From Bolinopsis microptera (Eukaryota; Ctenophora; Tentaculata; Lobata; Bolinopsidae), in contig NC_087073.1 of assembly GCF_026151205.1 (NCBI RefSeq), forward strand, positions 6,159,001-6,223,000: 64,000 bases of DNA. Direction: 5' to 3'. Below, piece by piece: positions 29,501 through 41,701 of this stretch; the first letter of the stretch is position 1, and the number at the start of each line of letters is the position of its first letter. The translations under genes and the position numbers were made by a program. The notes below the pieces were generated by a model. The model worked only from the letters and a program-made list of their open reading frames with translations. It did no database searches and was not told where the DNA came from.

Positions 29501-29690
29501 ATCGTTTAGTTAAGACTAACAGTAATACATACTCGTGGTGGACGTCAAGTCTAGCGATCAGAGAGTCCAGAACAGTCCGCTTCCTCTCCAGGACCCTGCC
29601 ATTCTGCCCGGGGACTGGTCTGCAGTGCAGTGCCGGGGCTGTAGCTCGCCGGATCAGCCGAGTTAGAGGATGATCTGACATGATCTTCAG
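20566..29690 (-). CDS. Multi-exon gene, at least four exons, protein not recognised
   Basis: Minus-strand exons in order: 29690-29533 (acceptor AAAACCAG, donor GA|GTATGT), 26557-26522 (acceptor after a long pyrimidine tract, donor GA|GTAAGT), 23036-22994 (acceptor CCTTTACAG, donor CCA|GTGAGT) and 20760-20566, ending TAG. All junctions keep one frame. The peptide contains MSDHPLTRLIRRATAP, then GSPIAKRIDKS, then ETLASQLLTRRTESP, then DEYDDVFLTEEEAQ and the hydrophobic-helical QISLQLEGILDRFLDGL. The first exon is GC-rich with good codon texture. The final acceptor is ambiguous: a CAG five bases upstream would shift the frame and end the protein early, unless the 43-nt exon is itself read in another frame (DTGVSTPHSPDRVT). 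Further exons upstream or in the long introns are likely. No known domain is visible. Confidence 0.45.
21430..21780. mobile_element. GC-rich transposon remnant with poly-G tract
   Basis: The phrase GGGTGGGTGC recurs four times (about 21475, 21683, 21708, 21725), the last as a perfect 20-bp palindrome at 21725-21744. A run of about 21 G follows at 21508-21528. Loosely inverted ends (GCATTGCTCC / GGAGCTATGC) suggest a MITE-like unit. Open frames across it are artefacts of the repeats. It lies inside an intron of the minus-strand gene above. Confidence 0.45.
23045..24769. other. Intron or intergenic, no exon supported
   Basis: AT-rich sequence within the span of the minus-strand gene. I did not find a further exon with paired splice sites. 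Confidence 0.3.
24770..25445. repeat. 12-bp minisatellite, about 56 copies
   Basis: Alternating units AGCTCCTGAACT, AGCTCCTGGACC, AGCTCCTGAACC and rarer AGCTTCTGAACT or AGCTCATGGGCC. Two short deletions (CCTGACCAGC) shift the register. The Gly/Ala/Ser/Pro- or QELV-type frames on the minus strand are repeat artefacts. Lies in an intron of the minus-strand gene. Confidence 0.95.
25446..26521. other. Intron, no exon supported
   Basis: No paired splice sites with coding texture; one short direct repeat TTTAACTTTCGTTCAAACTG at about 26185-26225. Confidence 0.3.
26558..29532. other. Intron, with one weak exon candidate
   Basis: 28133-28201 on the minus strand is GC-richer and open in two frames, with a weak donor GTACTT, and might be an exon. 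Also present: AT tract 28083-28117, and a perfect 30-bp palindrome at 29406-29435. Otherwise nothing. Confidence 0.3.
29406..29435. repeat. Perfect 30-bp palindrome
   Basis: CAATGTATTACATGG is followed directly by its reverse complement. A third copy of the same 15-mer lies at 29451-29465. Confidence 0.9.
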
Positions 29691-30438
29691 CTGGTTTTGT
29701 TAGGGTTTAAAATTAAGGTGGGGTAAAAGTAAATTGTTTGTAAACACTCTTCTCACCTGTAATGAGATTGGTGGGAGGTTGTCATTAGCGTTGCAGATTT
29801 TCTAAAGAGCAATTCACGTAAGGAAATGTAAAATTGTTAGCAACTATATAATACAAGTTGTTGAGTCAACTTTTGTAGTCTTATCATTATCACGTGATTT
29901 TAGATACAGAATGCGGAGTTACTTATTTTAGCTGATTATAATGATGACTCGAAATTAAAATTTAAAGACTTCACGACGCGACGTGTAGCACTCACTTATG
30001 AGTGAATTTTAATCGTTTAGCCAAATCGATTTGAAATTTTATGTGACATAGTGCAGCACAGGATGAGTTTAAAATAGAATACCTAACGATTTAAAACGAA
30101 GCTATACTACTAGCTTAGCAGGCGTAAGCGTCAGAAGATAATCGAGCATTTGAACAATCGTTTTATTTGACTCGAACTGTGATTGGATCAATTTCAGTGG
30201 ATCTATAATGTGTGGCTAAAAATTTTTAAATACAAAGTCAATGAATTTTATGGTTCGATAGTTGCTGATGCCCGGCCCAATGGCACCATTTTGATGTGCC
30301 ATTGATGCCAATATATGATAAAATTTGCTCAGGTGGATCTATCGAAACAGTGCCATTATTGACATTGAGTGATTATAATGAATATGGCTTGGTTTGTGAC
30401 ATGACAAGAAAATAGCATTAGAGTAACTTGATCATCAG

Positions 30439-30526
30439 TCTACGAACACTTGGTCGTGACGCACGGTTACGGCATAATGATCGCTTGGAAGTTGAGGGAG
30501 AGGTTAGGTTTAGGCATTGGGTACCG
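30439..30526 (+). CDS. Candidate exon with histidine-phosphatase-like motif
   Basis: The stretch follows an acceptor (TTGATCATCAG, weak pyrimidine tract) and ends at donor CG|GTAAGA. In one frame it reads YEHLVVTHGYGIM then AWKLRERLGLGIGY, with phase 2 in and phase 2 out. A hydrophobic strand followed by THGxxI resembles the second catalytic His region of the histidine phosphatase superfamily. No neighbouring exons were found before the LINE insertion 280 bp downstream, so it may be an isolated remnant or chance. Confidence 0.25.
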
Positions 30527-30804
30527 GTAAGATATATACGTACTGCATATCGTCATTTACACTTATACCCTTGGACGATATGGGGGTGTGTTTATGTACT
30601 GTGCAGCGTATGACGATAGGTAAACAGCGTGATTACCTTGTGTAACGTTAAGTCAAAAAATCTGCAATTCTAATGTCTGTTTTTGAAGTTGATGGGTTTA
30701 ACTTGTAATGGGAACCAAGGTTCGACCGGAACCCTGATCGACTTAGTCCCAGGACCAACCCAGGATTTATTCTAAATGTTTGCTTATTTTTTGTTAATCT
30801 AATG

Positions 30805-33800
30805 ACCTTTATCAAATCATGCCTATTGTACCAACGCATGAACAAGGTGGTACAATTGACCTTATACTCTCTACAGAAAACCTTAGGTCCAGAATGGGCC
30901 CAGTTTCTGTGACCAAATCAGGAACATCCTCCGACCACTTTCTGGTTCATTTTGATTTAGGGTATCACTGCTGTAAGAAACCCAAGACGATTTGGAAAAA
31001 GGTTAACTACCGAAATTTTAAAGATCTTGACAAAAACATTTTTAGAGAAAGTTTGAAGAACTCATCTCTGTGCCAAGGAAACTTTGACTGGTCACTAGAC
31101 GAAGCTGTTACACAGTACAATGAGGTTCTTTCGAGCCTTATGGAAACCCACTGCCCAGAAGTGGACAGGAAAGTGAAAGCTAATGAAATGCCCTGGATTG
31201 ATGAAGAGCTGAGAGAAGTGAGAAGAAAGAGAAGAAGAGCAGAGAGAGCTTGGAGGTCTGGAAAAGGACTTAAATCAGCGTACGTAGGACTTCGGGATAA
31301 ATTTCAGGGTATGGAGTTTGAAAAAAGAAAGGGATACTATAGAAATTCTATCACAGCTTCATCAGGTGATATTAAATCCCTTTACAAGAAAGTCAATCGC
31401 TTGTTGGGTAATTCTCAGACAAGTATGCCATCTGGAAATCCCAAGGAAGTTGCAGATGATCTCAAAGCTTTCTTTTCTGGAAAAGTGGAAAACATTCGGT
31501 CCTCAATTGAAAACCTTCGTGATGAACCGGCCGAACCCCAGGAAAACCCAAGAGGTGATAAAAAAAGAGTCAAAGTTAGAGACTTTTAAAGCAGTAGAAG
31601 TGTCCGAGATGGAAACCCTGGTGAAAAGTATGTCAAATAAGTTCTGTGACTTAGATCCAATACCCATGTTTCTCCTGAAACACTGCATTAAAGAACTAGC
31701 ACCATTTCTCTGCTACATCGTCAACCTTTCCATTGAAACTGCTAAGTTTCCATCAGATCTTAAGAGAGCAGTGGTCAGACCCACCCTCAAAAAGGATGGA
31801 GCAGATCCTGACTGTCTAAAAAACTATAGACCAGTTTCAAATCTCCCGGTTATGTCCAAGATCCTTGAAAAGTACATACTCAGTCAACTCAATGAATACT
31901 TGGATGCAGAAAATCTTCATTGTCCAGTTCAGTCTGGTTATAGACCAAAACATAGCTGTGAGACTTTATTAGTGAAAATGACTGATGACATTCTTGGGGA
32001 AATCGAGCAGGGTAGAATTGTGACACTGGTCCTGCTAGACCTTTCAGCAGCTTTCGACACAATAGATCATAAGATACTTATCAGAAAACTCTTAGCTGAT
32101 TTTGGAATCTCAGGTAAAGCTAACAGCTGGTTTGAGGATTATCTTCATGCAAGATCGTTCAATGTCAAAGTTGGTCAGGAGCTATCTGATGTAATGTGTC
32201 TTCTTTTTGGAGTGCCTCAGGGATCTTTGCTTGGACCGATTCTGTTCATCCTGTACATTAAACAACTTCAGAAGATAGCTGCTAAATATGGGATTCGTAT
32301 TCAGCTATATGCAGATGACTCGCAGCTCTACATTTCTTTTGAACCCCTAATACCTGGAGAAATAAGTGAAATGAAAATTAAGATCAATGCCTGCCTTGAC
32401 GAAATAAGGGCCTGGATGCTTGAAAATTATATGAAACTTAATGAGTCAAAAACAGAGCTACTAGTCATTGGGAAGCCTTTGGTTCTTAGAGAATTTGGAC
32501 AGCATCAAATTTCTGTTAATTTTGGGAGTACGGAAGTGATGCCAACAGAATGTGTCGGTGACAATTGGAAGAGTTTAGGAGTCAAACTAGACCCAGCTCT
32601 TACCATGGAAAGACAGCTAAACAGTGTTAAACAGAAGTCAATGTGGGCATTAACTAATCTGAAGAGAATACGATGTTATCTTGATGAAAGTTTAAAAGTT
32701 ATGCTAGTGAAGCAACTGGTTATATCAAAGCTTGACTACTGTAATGCACTGTATGTTTGCCTACCGATGAAGTCACTGAAAAAGCTCAAATCTGTACTGA
32801 ATGCTGGAATACGATTCATTTATAACATCGATGACCGTGATGTAGATCTTCTTGAATACTACAAAAAAGCACACATTCTCCCCATTGAAGAACGAATAAG
32901 TTTCAAGATTTGTCTTCTGGCGTATAAGGTTATGTACAACCAAGCACCACCATATCTGTCTGATCTTCTTCAGATTGACTCCCAGGCAGCATATTCTAAA
33001 ACACGGCAACTGTCTGGTGATGACTTAAGGTTTAGGGTTAGTAGACCCAGTAAAATCAGGCTAGGTGATAGGAGGTTTAGCAACGCAGCCCCAAAACTCT
33101 GGAACTTGCTACCGTATACGGTAAGAAAGGCCAACAACATTGATACTTTTAAACGGGCTTTAAAAACCCATTTTTTCAATCATTTAGAACATACCTAGTC
33201 GTATTTATATTTGTGTTCTTTTTTAAAAAGTTCCTAGAACCTGGCCTTAGTTTGTAGATTATTCCATGGGATTTTTTAACTGCCATGAGTTTTGTGTATA
33301 GTTACACGGAGTCCGGAGAGACTAGACTGCCATTTGCCATGCCCTGGCTTGTTTTTATTTTCTATTTTTTATAACCTGTATCCTTGGCCGGTACCACATG
33401 ATTGCAGAGTTGGTAGCACATGCTTCGGCAATCTACCTGTACCTCAGTGAACCGGTGGGTGAACGGCAGCTTGCTTGCAAGCTGTTGGGTACAGGGTGAT
33501 GTAGTGTGCGAGTTCCCTTAATTGGGTGCGACAATACTCAGGGAAATCGGACTGGGGATCCGTCGGCCTGGTCTACTACCTTGAGCAACTCATTAAATGA
33601 TTGTGTGGTATTGACGGGGATGCAGGCCACAGTTTGTGTTTGTTGTTTTGATCTACAAATAAAGAAGAGTGTATAATGAAGTTCAATTAATTAAATTCTT
33701 TTGAATAAATAAAGGTAACCATTATGTGTCGAGATTATTATTTTTCTCTTATAGTATATTCCATCTGATGTCTGATTGTACCACCATGTCTGTCGTATAT

Positions 33801-33996
33801 TATAGTTTTTAGACGTTAGTGTTACTAATAAGCAGTTTAAAGGAAAATGAGAATTTTTTGTTGGAGAATTCTAAATTATTATAGTTTTATCTTTTGGACA
33901 GCCGCTCTGACATTATTAGCTAGTACCATTCTTGGTCACTAGTTGCTAATATGAGCGGGATATAAATACTTTGTTATTATTATTATTATTATTATC
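30805..33996 (+). mobile_element. CR1/L2-group LINE, 5'-truncated
   Basis: The element starts within the C-terminal part of the endonuclease, carries reverse transcriptase, then an ~800-bp 3' UTR (33199-33971) and ends in a (TTA)n microsatellite at 33972-33996. Just before the end, 33915-33952 forms a stem (ATTAGCTAGTACC / GGTCACTAGTTGCTAAT), as seen at the 3' ends of L2-like LINEs. The 5' boundary is near 30790-30815 by loss of coding similarity. No target-site duplication was resolved. Confidence 0.75.
30819..33198 (+). pseudogene. LINE ORF2: endonuclease end and reverse transcriptase, one frameshift
   Basis: The first part (30819 to about 31560) begins with PTHEQGGTIDLI and SDHFLV, the C-terminal signature of the apurinic-type endonuclease. 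A one-base frameshift in a seven-A run near 31560 moves to the second frame, which stays open to TAG at 33198. That frame has RPTLKK and NYRPVSNLPVMSKI, then the catalytic LLDLSAAFDTIDH (Asp codon 32056-32058), GVPQGSLLGPILF and YADDSQLY (32308-32331). The C-terminal end has the family-typical RRFSNAAPKLWN and FKRALKTHFF. All three catalytic aspartates are kept, so apart from the frameshift and 5' truncation it looks young. ORF2 of these LINEs carries out target-primed reverse transcription. Confidence 0.8.
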
Positions 33997-34498
33997 TGTC
34001 ATGATCTGCAATATATCATATAAGCCGTCAGTTAAATCAAAGAAGTTTTAAATTTTGCAATTTACGAAACTCAAAGGTAAGAAAACATGAATCATTGCTG
34101 ATTGCACAATAAAATTGCTGATGATATATAATATCTAAGGTCACGCGGTATAAAAAATGTATGCGTAAAGTAGTCGCACTGATAAACCACAATGGTTACA
34201 GATCAGACTCTAAGTCTAATAGATACGGATAACTAAATACCATCATGCGTTATACATGTTATATGTTTTACGCTAAATCAAAATGTAGAATATTATGGAA
34301 ATTTAATATACTGATTACTGATCAACCAAGTTGCTGACATAGCATACTGTTTAAAGTCACCTAACACCACTATTAATCTAGAATCTGTTAATAAGAATTC
34401 CGTTGGAACAAATTGCACCCCAAGCTTTGACTGTTGAATCACCTCTATTATGATAAAATTTGCCCCTATAATACGAAGTTTCTGAAAAGTTGTATGTC
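33997..34498. other. Intergenic, no gene recognised
   Basis: AT-rich, nothing supported. Confidence 0.35.
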
Positions 34499-34499
34499 C

Positions 34500-34860
34500 A
34501 AGTTGAGTTCCCAAATCCAGTCAGAACCCTTAATGTAAATATGAACCAATCATAAGCCGAGATAATCACGAAAAGTGCTAAACAGGGCGTGGCCGATTCT
34601 GCGCGAGGGACCACTTTTCAATTTGATACCACCAACTCGAAAAAAACTAGAACAAACTTTAATTGCAATTAAGCTATATTAAGTTGAGTTCCCAAATCCA
34701 GTCAGAACCCTTAATGTAAATATGAACCAATCATAAGCCGAGATAATCACGAAAAGTGCTAAACAGGGCGTGGCCGATTCTGCGCGAGGGACCACTTTTC
34801 AATTTGATACCACCAACTCGAAAAAAACTAGAACAAACTTTAATTGCAATTAAGCTATAT
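34500..34860. repeat. Perfect tandem duplication, about 181-bp period
   Basis: The sequence from AAGTTGAGTTCCCAAATCC to GCAATTAAGCTATAT occurs twice back to back (34500-34679 and 34681-34860) with no difference found by eye. This implies a recent duplication, or collapse/expansion in the assembly. Confidence 0.9.
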
Positions 34861-37800
34861 AAGTAGTTAAAATTTTAGGATTTTTACTGATCCACATTAA
34901 AATTTCAAGACATATATGATAAAATCTGTCGTCTTTTATCTTAGTTTCATATGTAAAGAAATCACATACATAAAGAGGAATTCTAAATGCAGAATTGCAA
35001 TTGCATCTTGTGCGTATAAATTTGTATATCATGAATGAAATTATAGAAATTATATGGAAGTTTTTAGAAGACGGAAATAAGACAATGCCAAACATCAAGG
35101 TTAGACATATTATCACATTATCGGGGTGACAACTGGACTCTGTAGTCATATCACTGTAAAGCTCTATTAGCTATACTCGCTAAAGCAGTAAAGCACCTGC
35201 CTCTAACAAGGCCTATTTCAGAGTGCTCACAAAACATGCTAACACTAAAATACCCATCTTGTGCAACACCTATACCCTAAGTAGCAAGTACCCAGTCCTT
35301 TGTGATAGTAGACCATAGATCTCGAACCGAGGGTTACGATACCAGACATATGACACGCAGGTACAAAAAACACCCTCTGATCCCAGCCGCATATTAAGTA
35401 AACAATAAAGTGTGGTCGGCATAGAATCGGTCCGCGTTTCAGAGCAATGACCACCATATCATATCAGTAGTAGAGATAGACAATACAGCTCGAGGTCCTC
35501 AGCAATTAATGTGAATTGTGAGCTCAATCTTATCGGCAGATCTCGACATGTGAACATATGTTATTGATAGTGGTGCAGCAGTTGTACCACCATGGACACC
35601 ATGATTAAATTGGGGCCTGTATTTAATGAGTTAGTGACGGATCAGTATAAAACCAGATGAAGTTATGAACTACCGGGGAATATTACGGGCAATATTACGG
35701 GCATGATTCTAAACCAATAAGATAGTGATCGATGGTGGAATGGATCATTTTTATAGCTATTAGTATTATTAAACTTATAGGAGTGTCCCAAAGGATTCGA
35801 GTCTTTAATCCAATTTTCAACGACAAAATTAGCGTGATTTTAAGCAAGCATAGCCCATGTATAATAATAGAAGTAATATCGATTAGTCTTGCGAATGTAG
35901 GTTCATTCGAGAAATTAACTGGATGCAACTTTCATAAGACCGTATTTCATAAGACCGTCTTGAACACTGCAATTATGATCATCCTCGATAAGAAATGAAT
36001 TGAATGTTCGAACTTTTGATCTAATTTCTGGCTTTGTCAAAAACATTATTATAGGGAGGAGCCTGACCAGGAAACCGTAGAATCCTTTACAATTTGTATC
36101 AATGACAAATGAACATACAAAGCGCTCTCAATTCTCATGTTATAACGACAATAGTAAAAAGGAGGGAGTGACCTGCCACACCCACGGTAATCCATGAAAT
36201 TTTACGAAACTTTCAGGAAAACTAAGTCTGACCCATATCTATAATTTCCGAACATTTTGTGCAATTCTGACACGAATCACGTGAGTTAATAAAGGGTTGC
36301 GTGTCCCACATGCACCCTGTATGTATATCGGAAATGATGATGCCAAGGTTCTGTTATTAAAGATTGAGCATGTTTAGAAATATGATAGTCAGCAGAACAC
36401 GAGGGGACGTTTTAATACTTCAAAGTAAAAAAGCTATTATATCATGGCTAACTTTATTACTTATTGATTCTTTGAATAGCGAGATAGTAATTTAATAATA
36501 GCACCTTTGAGAACTTCTGATCTTCAACTTCAAGATTACTTTTTTATCTTACCACGGGCCACGAGGCCAACGCTACAATTATTTGTTATTGTCTAGCCAC
36601 ATGCTCACCAAAATTATTTTTAAAGGAGTAATTGTTTTCTGAATGATGTTTAAAAATCAAGGAAGACTACCTGAAAACACGTTTTTATATGAAATATGTG
36701 ACGAATTATTCGTCTATTATAATGCTATTTCTTGTCACTTTGTCATAAACCGCAATCTTTATAGCGGAAGATGAAAATCCGTCCAGTCTATTTATTTTTG
36801 ATATTGACAATATGTTTCTCGTCCTTTAAGTCCAACTTTAGAAAAACGCATTTAGGTATCTAATTTTGTAAGCTCAAGTTTTAAATTGCTTATAATTATA
36901 TCATCTGGTCTGTACTGCATAGGACTCTAATTCGAATATGTGGTATATTATTTAAACAGTGTAAACACGCCTTACAATTACGGCAAAACCCGTATCGGAA
37001 TTATAAAGTCGCAAACTTTCCATTTGTTTCTACAACGAGAACTCAAATTGATAGGCTCAGTGCTAACTGTTTGTCTGCAGATAGAAGTAAATAAATTGGG
37101 AGAATAGGAAGCCATCAAAGAATTGTTCACTCTTTACTCCCTGCCTATATGGAGTTGTTTTATTTTGTCAACCTAACCATTTACAAATTTTACACTGTTA
37201 TGTGGGTAGTTTATACTTATATCAGGACCAAATTGTATTGAATTCTCTACTTGTCAGCCATAATAAGGCCCTGCTTACCTCAATCATTGGCTGCTACACG
37301 TACTCATGATACTTGGCATATAAATGACCATTGGTAATTGACTTTGTATCATTTCAATCATTGCTTCCGGTGATAGGCGCAGATTCTGCCACAATTAGAG
37401 TAATTGGGTGATCTGATTAGCATTAAAGTCGGACTAGTTACCTAAGACCTTCTCAATTCGCCAGCGGAAAGTGTATCACACCATCAAGAATTTCATTTTT
37501 CATTAATCACCATCTAGTCTACAAAGATCTAATTTTTGCTTATTTAACTAAACTTTCTATTGCCGGAAAATTGTTTGATCTGATCGCCACGCATTTTTGC
37601 CTCGCTTCATCAATCGGAATTGCTGTTTGTTCCAAACGATCAATTCAATTCAATCGAACGAAGATTGTAGCTTTGATCATTGATGCTCTAAAACAAACAA
37701 TTCATGTCAGAGTCTCTGTCAGCCTATTACCCTGATATTTCATAGCTGTTTTTGTTCTTTGCTTTTACAATTTGATCGTAGATGTGACCTTGTTGCTTAT

Positions 37801-39242
37801 TATTGAACTATTTGTGCTAATAGTTTTTCAAACAATCCCTGCTTGAACGTTGAATTCATCTTTTTTGGTATCGGATAATACAATTGGACGTCAAAATTGA
37901 TCGGACGTCCACCAGATGATTCTACTTCTACGCTACTTTCTAAATAGAGAATAAAGAACATACCTAAATAATTTTTAAATAAAAAGTCTGAATCGAGAAG
38001 TAGGCTGAATATTCAGTAGACTGATTTCGAAAGAATTGAGCACAAATACCGGATTCTTCGATCTACTGTCCTTTGTACTCTCTAACTAAACTTAAAGTGA
38101 CCCAATTACTATTACACCAATCACTATAAGTCAGTCATTAACTTAGAGCTAGAGGGGCAAGACACCACATAATGCTAAGAAAACCAAATCAAGCCCATCG
38201 ATAATGATACTTGGCTGCGTTTACGTTACAGACGATCAATCTATCGGCACTCCACAATCAACTAATATAAAGCAGTTATACCTGTTATTTGACAAATACC
38301 AACACTGTTGATCTTGCAAGACATCACAAAAATCTCAACAACCGTTAACAATAGTATTGTTGCGTATTATCGTCATACCCCTAACTATACTGCCAATCTG
38401 AAAGGAATCCAATCAAGCTGAAATGGGCATGATTTTGTTAACAGTCTGTTGATCAAAATAGGGTCCACTCAAAGAGATATAATCGATTTGAGGGAAAGAA
38501 AACACAGTAGTGTATATGACTGAAAAATAGATTAGATATTTTGTGCTTACGGGCAGCTGCTGTCTTCATTAGGGATTACGTGAATTGATGACAGAGGCTT
38601 ATAATGGTTATCATATTAAGGGTTATTAAAGAACCAAAGCTATACCAATATTATTAGCCCTTCTTTAGACATCCGTAACACTTAAAATCAAGATGAAGGG
38701 CCTAAGACATCGCTAATCGATACAGAATTGGGACCGTCTAACTTTACATAAGCACCCTCCTTAATTCGAGCGTCAAGGTAACTCGAAATGATCGAGTTAT
38801 AGCATTTCATATCATGATAATGTCATTGAAATTTAATTTGAATTGCATGCCTGGCGAAGCTTTGACCGAGATACGGTTCGGTCGAAAATTCTTTGATCAA
38901 TTGCATTTGCAATACTATAATATTTATATTGTGAAAATTGGCGATTGATTACTGAGCATTTTTATACCTGCACCAAGTATAATCGATATGAAACATCACA
39001 GCTCGTAAAGGAACGAAATGATAATGTCAAAGTAACCGAGCGTAAAGCTGTAAGATTTGACTTCGAGATACTTAAGTTACCGCTAATAAGTGATAAAGAG
39101 ATGAGCCCTCACGTATATTATATCACAATTTTAGCTAACCATCTTGCATCACCTGCCAGAACTCAAATTATTTACAGAATTTAGAGCCGAACCGTCGTAT
39201 TCTAAACGACAATATTTAACATTTTAACTTTCAAGGTTCGAA
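34861..39242. other. Long gene-poor stretch upstream of the CD225 gene
   Basis: AT-rich. Only tiny duplications are seen (AATATTACGGGC at 35680-35703; TTTCATAAGACCGT at about 35931-35958). No exon with paired splice sites. The 200-300 bp before 39243 should include the CD225 promoter, but no TATA box or initiator is clear. Confidence 0.35.
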
Positions 39243-41021
39243 ATGATGGTTGTTGAAGATGGATCGATGTATACAAAGCTCGGAACGAAATCGAGTAATT
39301 CGGAGTCAGATGTAAGTTTTTGATTTAATGTCTTGCATTTTAATTAAACTTGTCTAGAAATATGGTCATTTTAACAACGATGAGATGCTCATATATTTAT
39401 GTCGTTGCAAATGGCTGAAAATGTTTCTGTTCGCATTGTCATGACTTGTTTCATAAATCACGACAGAGACTCATGACAGAGATCAAAGCGGTTTCCGATG
39501 CAACCCAACGAATCGTCAGGAGCCTGTTGATCTTAGCGGAGAATTGCAAAACGCAAAGGGACAGATCCAATTAATTACCTATTGATCCCACTTTATTCCA
39601 TTAGCTCCAGTTCCACAAGATGAGCAAATACGATAGCCCAACTTATAGTCCATTCGTATAATGGCTCCACTATTGCACAAGATATAGTAATATCACTCTA
39701 CCGGTATATTCGACAATAGACTTAGAACCATCAACCGTCGGATCCAATATGCCACATACGTAATACGTTATACGAGTTTAATTTAAGTTGTAGACGAATT
39801 GAAGACGAATGTAACGACCGAGATACTCAGTATAGAATTGTTGGCCATAGTAATGCCAGATATAGGAATGGAATTATAAATGTAAATGTGCAGTCCATTA
39901 CAACACAAACGAGATTATTTTGAGCGGGTAATAATAATAACGGGCAATAATTTAATCTTTCGAGAAAGTCAAAGCGGTATCCGTATAACTATATGTAACT
40001 CAAGGCTAAACTTCCTCAAAGTTGAGACAATGTTAAAGCGCTTGAAGCTCCAGTGACAGGTATATTAAATTACATATATTTATAATAGTTGTATTGGTAA
40101 TGGCAGGTGACAGGCGTATGAGATAAATAACCAATAACCACCATTTGAAATGACACTATTAAATTGAGTTGGATCATTTTTCGATACGAGATTGGGGACG
40201 GGTTCTATATAATAACCAAACCATTATTATTATTAAAAGACTGGGGATTTCATTCGGAGTGACATACTACATAATTATACTACAATACGACTAAGAGTCT
40301 TAGTAAGACTATAAGCGGACTGGAGAAAGTTGTTTAAATTAAGGAGACACTCACGTACTATGAGGCTAATTTTCCAAAACTCACGGAAACCTATTTTAAT
40401 TTAGATCTGTTTCGAAGATTCTAAAAACTTAGAAAGACAGATTATTTGTACCCAAAACTTTGGGAAAAAAATACACCTTCTAGATCTGCAGTGACACAAA
40501 TCAGTGCATATTTGTTCTTATCTAATCGATAAACCTCTTTATCTATGACTCTAGATCTCATTTGCTTCAGATCCCACAGAATTACAACATCAATATTCAA
40601 TAACAGTAACACACTCTCATTTCAGAGCCACGCAGCGACGCCAGTAAACGTAGAGACCCACATTGCACTGTCCATCTTTCTCTGTCTCCTCTTCCCTGTC
40701 ACTGGTATCCCTGCTCTGATCTGTTCCTTGGAGTCCCGCAAGGCAATAAGTGACAAGTCCCTGCCCAGAGCTGCTACTTGGTCCAGAAGAGCGTGCATCC
40801 TGAACGCGGTAGGAGGGATTATCGTGGTGATGCTCCTGCTGACTTATGTGTTCTGGTTGATATCATGGTGGCTGACTCCGTTTCAACCTCCAGCTAGTTA
40901 CAGCTCTGGGTATGATGCTGCACCAGGGGTTGATGCTGGACCAGGTGAACAAGGACATTATAGAACATACATCGTCACTAAATCGCCTCCCCTTACCTAT
41001 CCTACTACTGGAACGATTTAG
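39243..41021 (+). CDS. CD225/dispanin family membrane protein, complete, two exons
   Basis: Exon 1 (39243-39311) starts ATG ATG and encodes 23 residues, ending GAT|GTAAGT. Exon 2 (40626-41021) follows the acceptor ACTCTCATTTCAG in phase 0 and ends with TAG, giving 154 residues. Residues ~35-58 form the intramembrane helix HIALSIFLCLLFPVTGIPAL, followed by the CD225 signature CSLESRKA. After a short basic loop (SRRACILNA) comes a second hydrophobic segment, ~85-102 (GGIIVVMLLLTYVFW). Cys43, Cys56 and Cys80 are placed like the palmitoylated cysteines of IFITM-type proteins. The C-terminal ~50 residues are Pro/Gly/Tyr-rich and lack a domain. The family includes IFITM, PRRT and SynDIG proteins at the plasma membrane or endosomes; which subfamily this belongs to cannot be told. 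The single intron is 1.3 kb. Confidence 0.88.
39312..40625. other. Intron of the CD225 gene
   Basis: Bounded by GTAAGT and a pyrimidine-rich CAG. AT-rich, no nested gene or repeat seen. Confidence 0.7.
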
Positions 41022-41701
41022 GAGATTGACTCTATAGACTTATTTGATAATATGATGATTGATTTACCACATATTTTGTGGCTTGCCGGACTATTTGGTA
41101 CCATGAGGAGCACATTAACGACCGGAAACTAAAAAGACACATAATGAATAATCTATTGATCCGTGTGACAGTTCCCAGAATCGTCAGCAGCCAGCAAAAA
41201 CCAGCAGAGACAATGGAACGACGTCACGCTATAACTCTATAAGATTCAGATTTGTCGGCCTCAAGAATTCTTAACAGTAGAAAGCGCAATTTCAATGCTT
41301 ATTATATGTAATTGTGATGCTGAAGGGGTTAGAGGCTGGATCGGAAGAATTACCTGGACTTTTTAAAACGAATTTGGCATGAAAATTTCCTGAACATTAG
41401 AGCTCATTTGTCATGATGATTTATAAGTCGTGAACTTATAACATGACATTTGTAAGAAATATCGTTAAAATCGCAGTTCTACTTCCACTCATTGAATAAC
41501 CCTAGAACTCTGAGAGTGGAAGAGGCCATTTATGGTCAAATCACAAGTAAAAGTTGCCTCAGTAAACTTGACCACGACAATATTATCCGATGATAAGATT
41601 TACTTGCTTCTCGGTTCGATTGTACTTACTTCTTTACTTATAGTTATATGCAAGGGTTTATATTCTGTGTTCTATGCATCCAAAATCATATTAGATTTAA
41701 A
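41022..41701. other. 3' flank of the CD225 gene
   Basis: The 3' UTR probably starts here. No canonical AATAAA was noted close by; nothing else seen. Confidence 0.35.
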
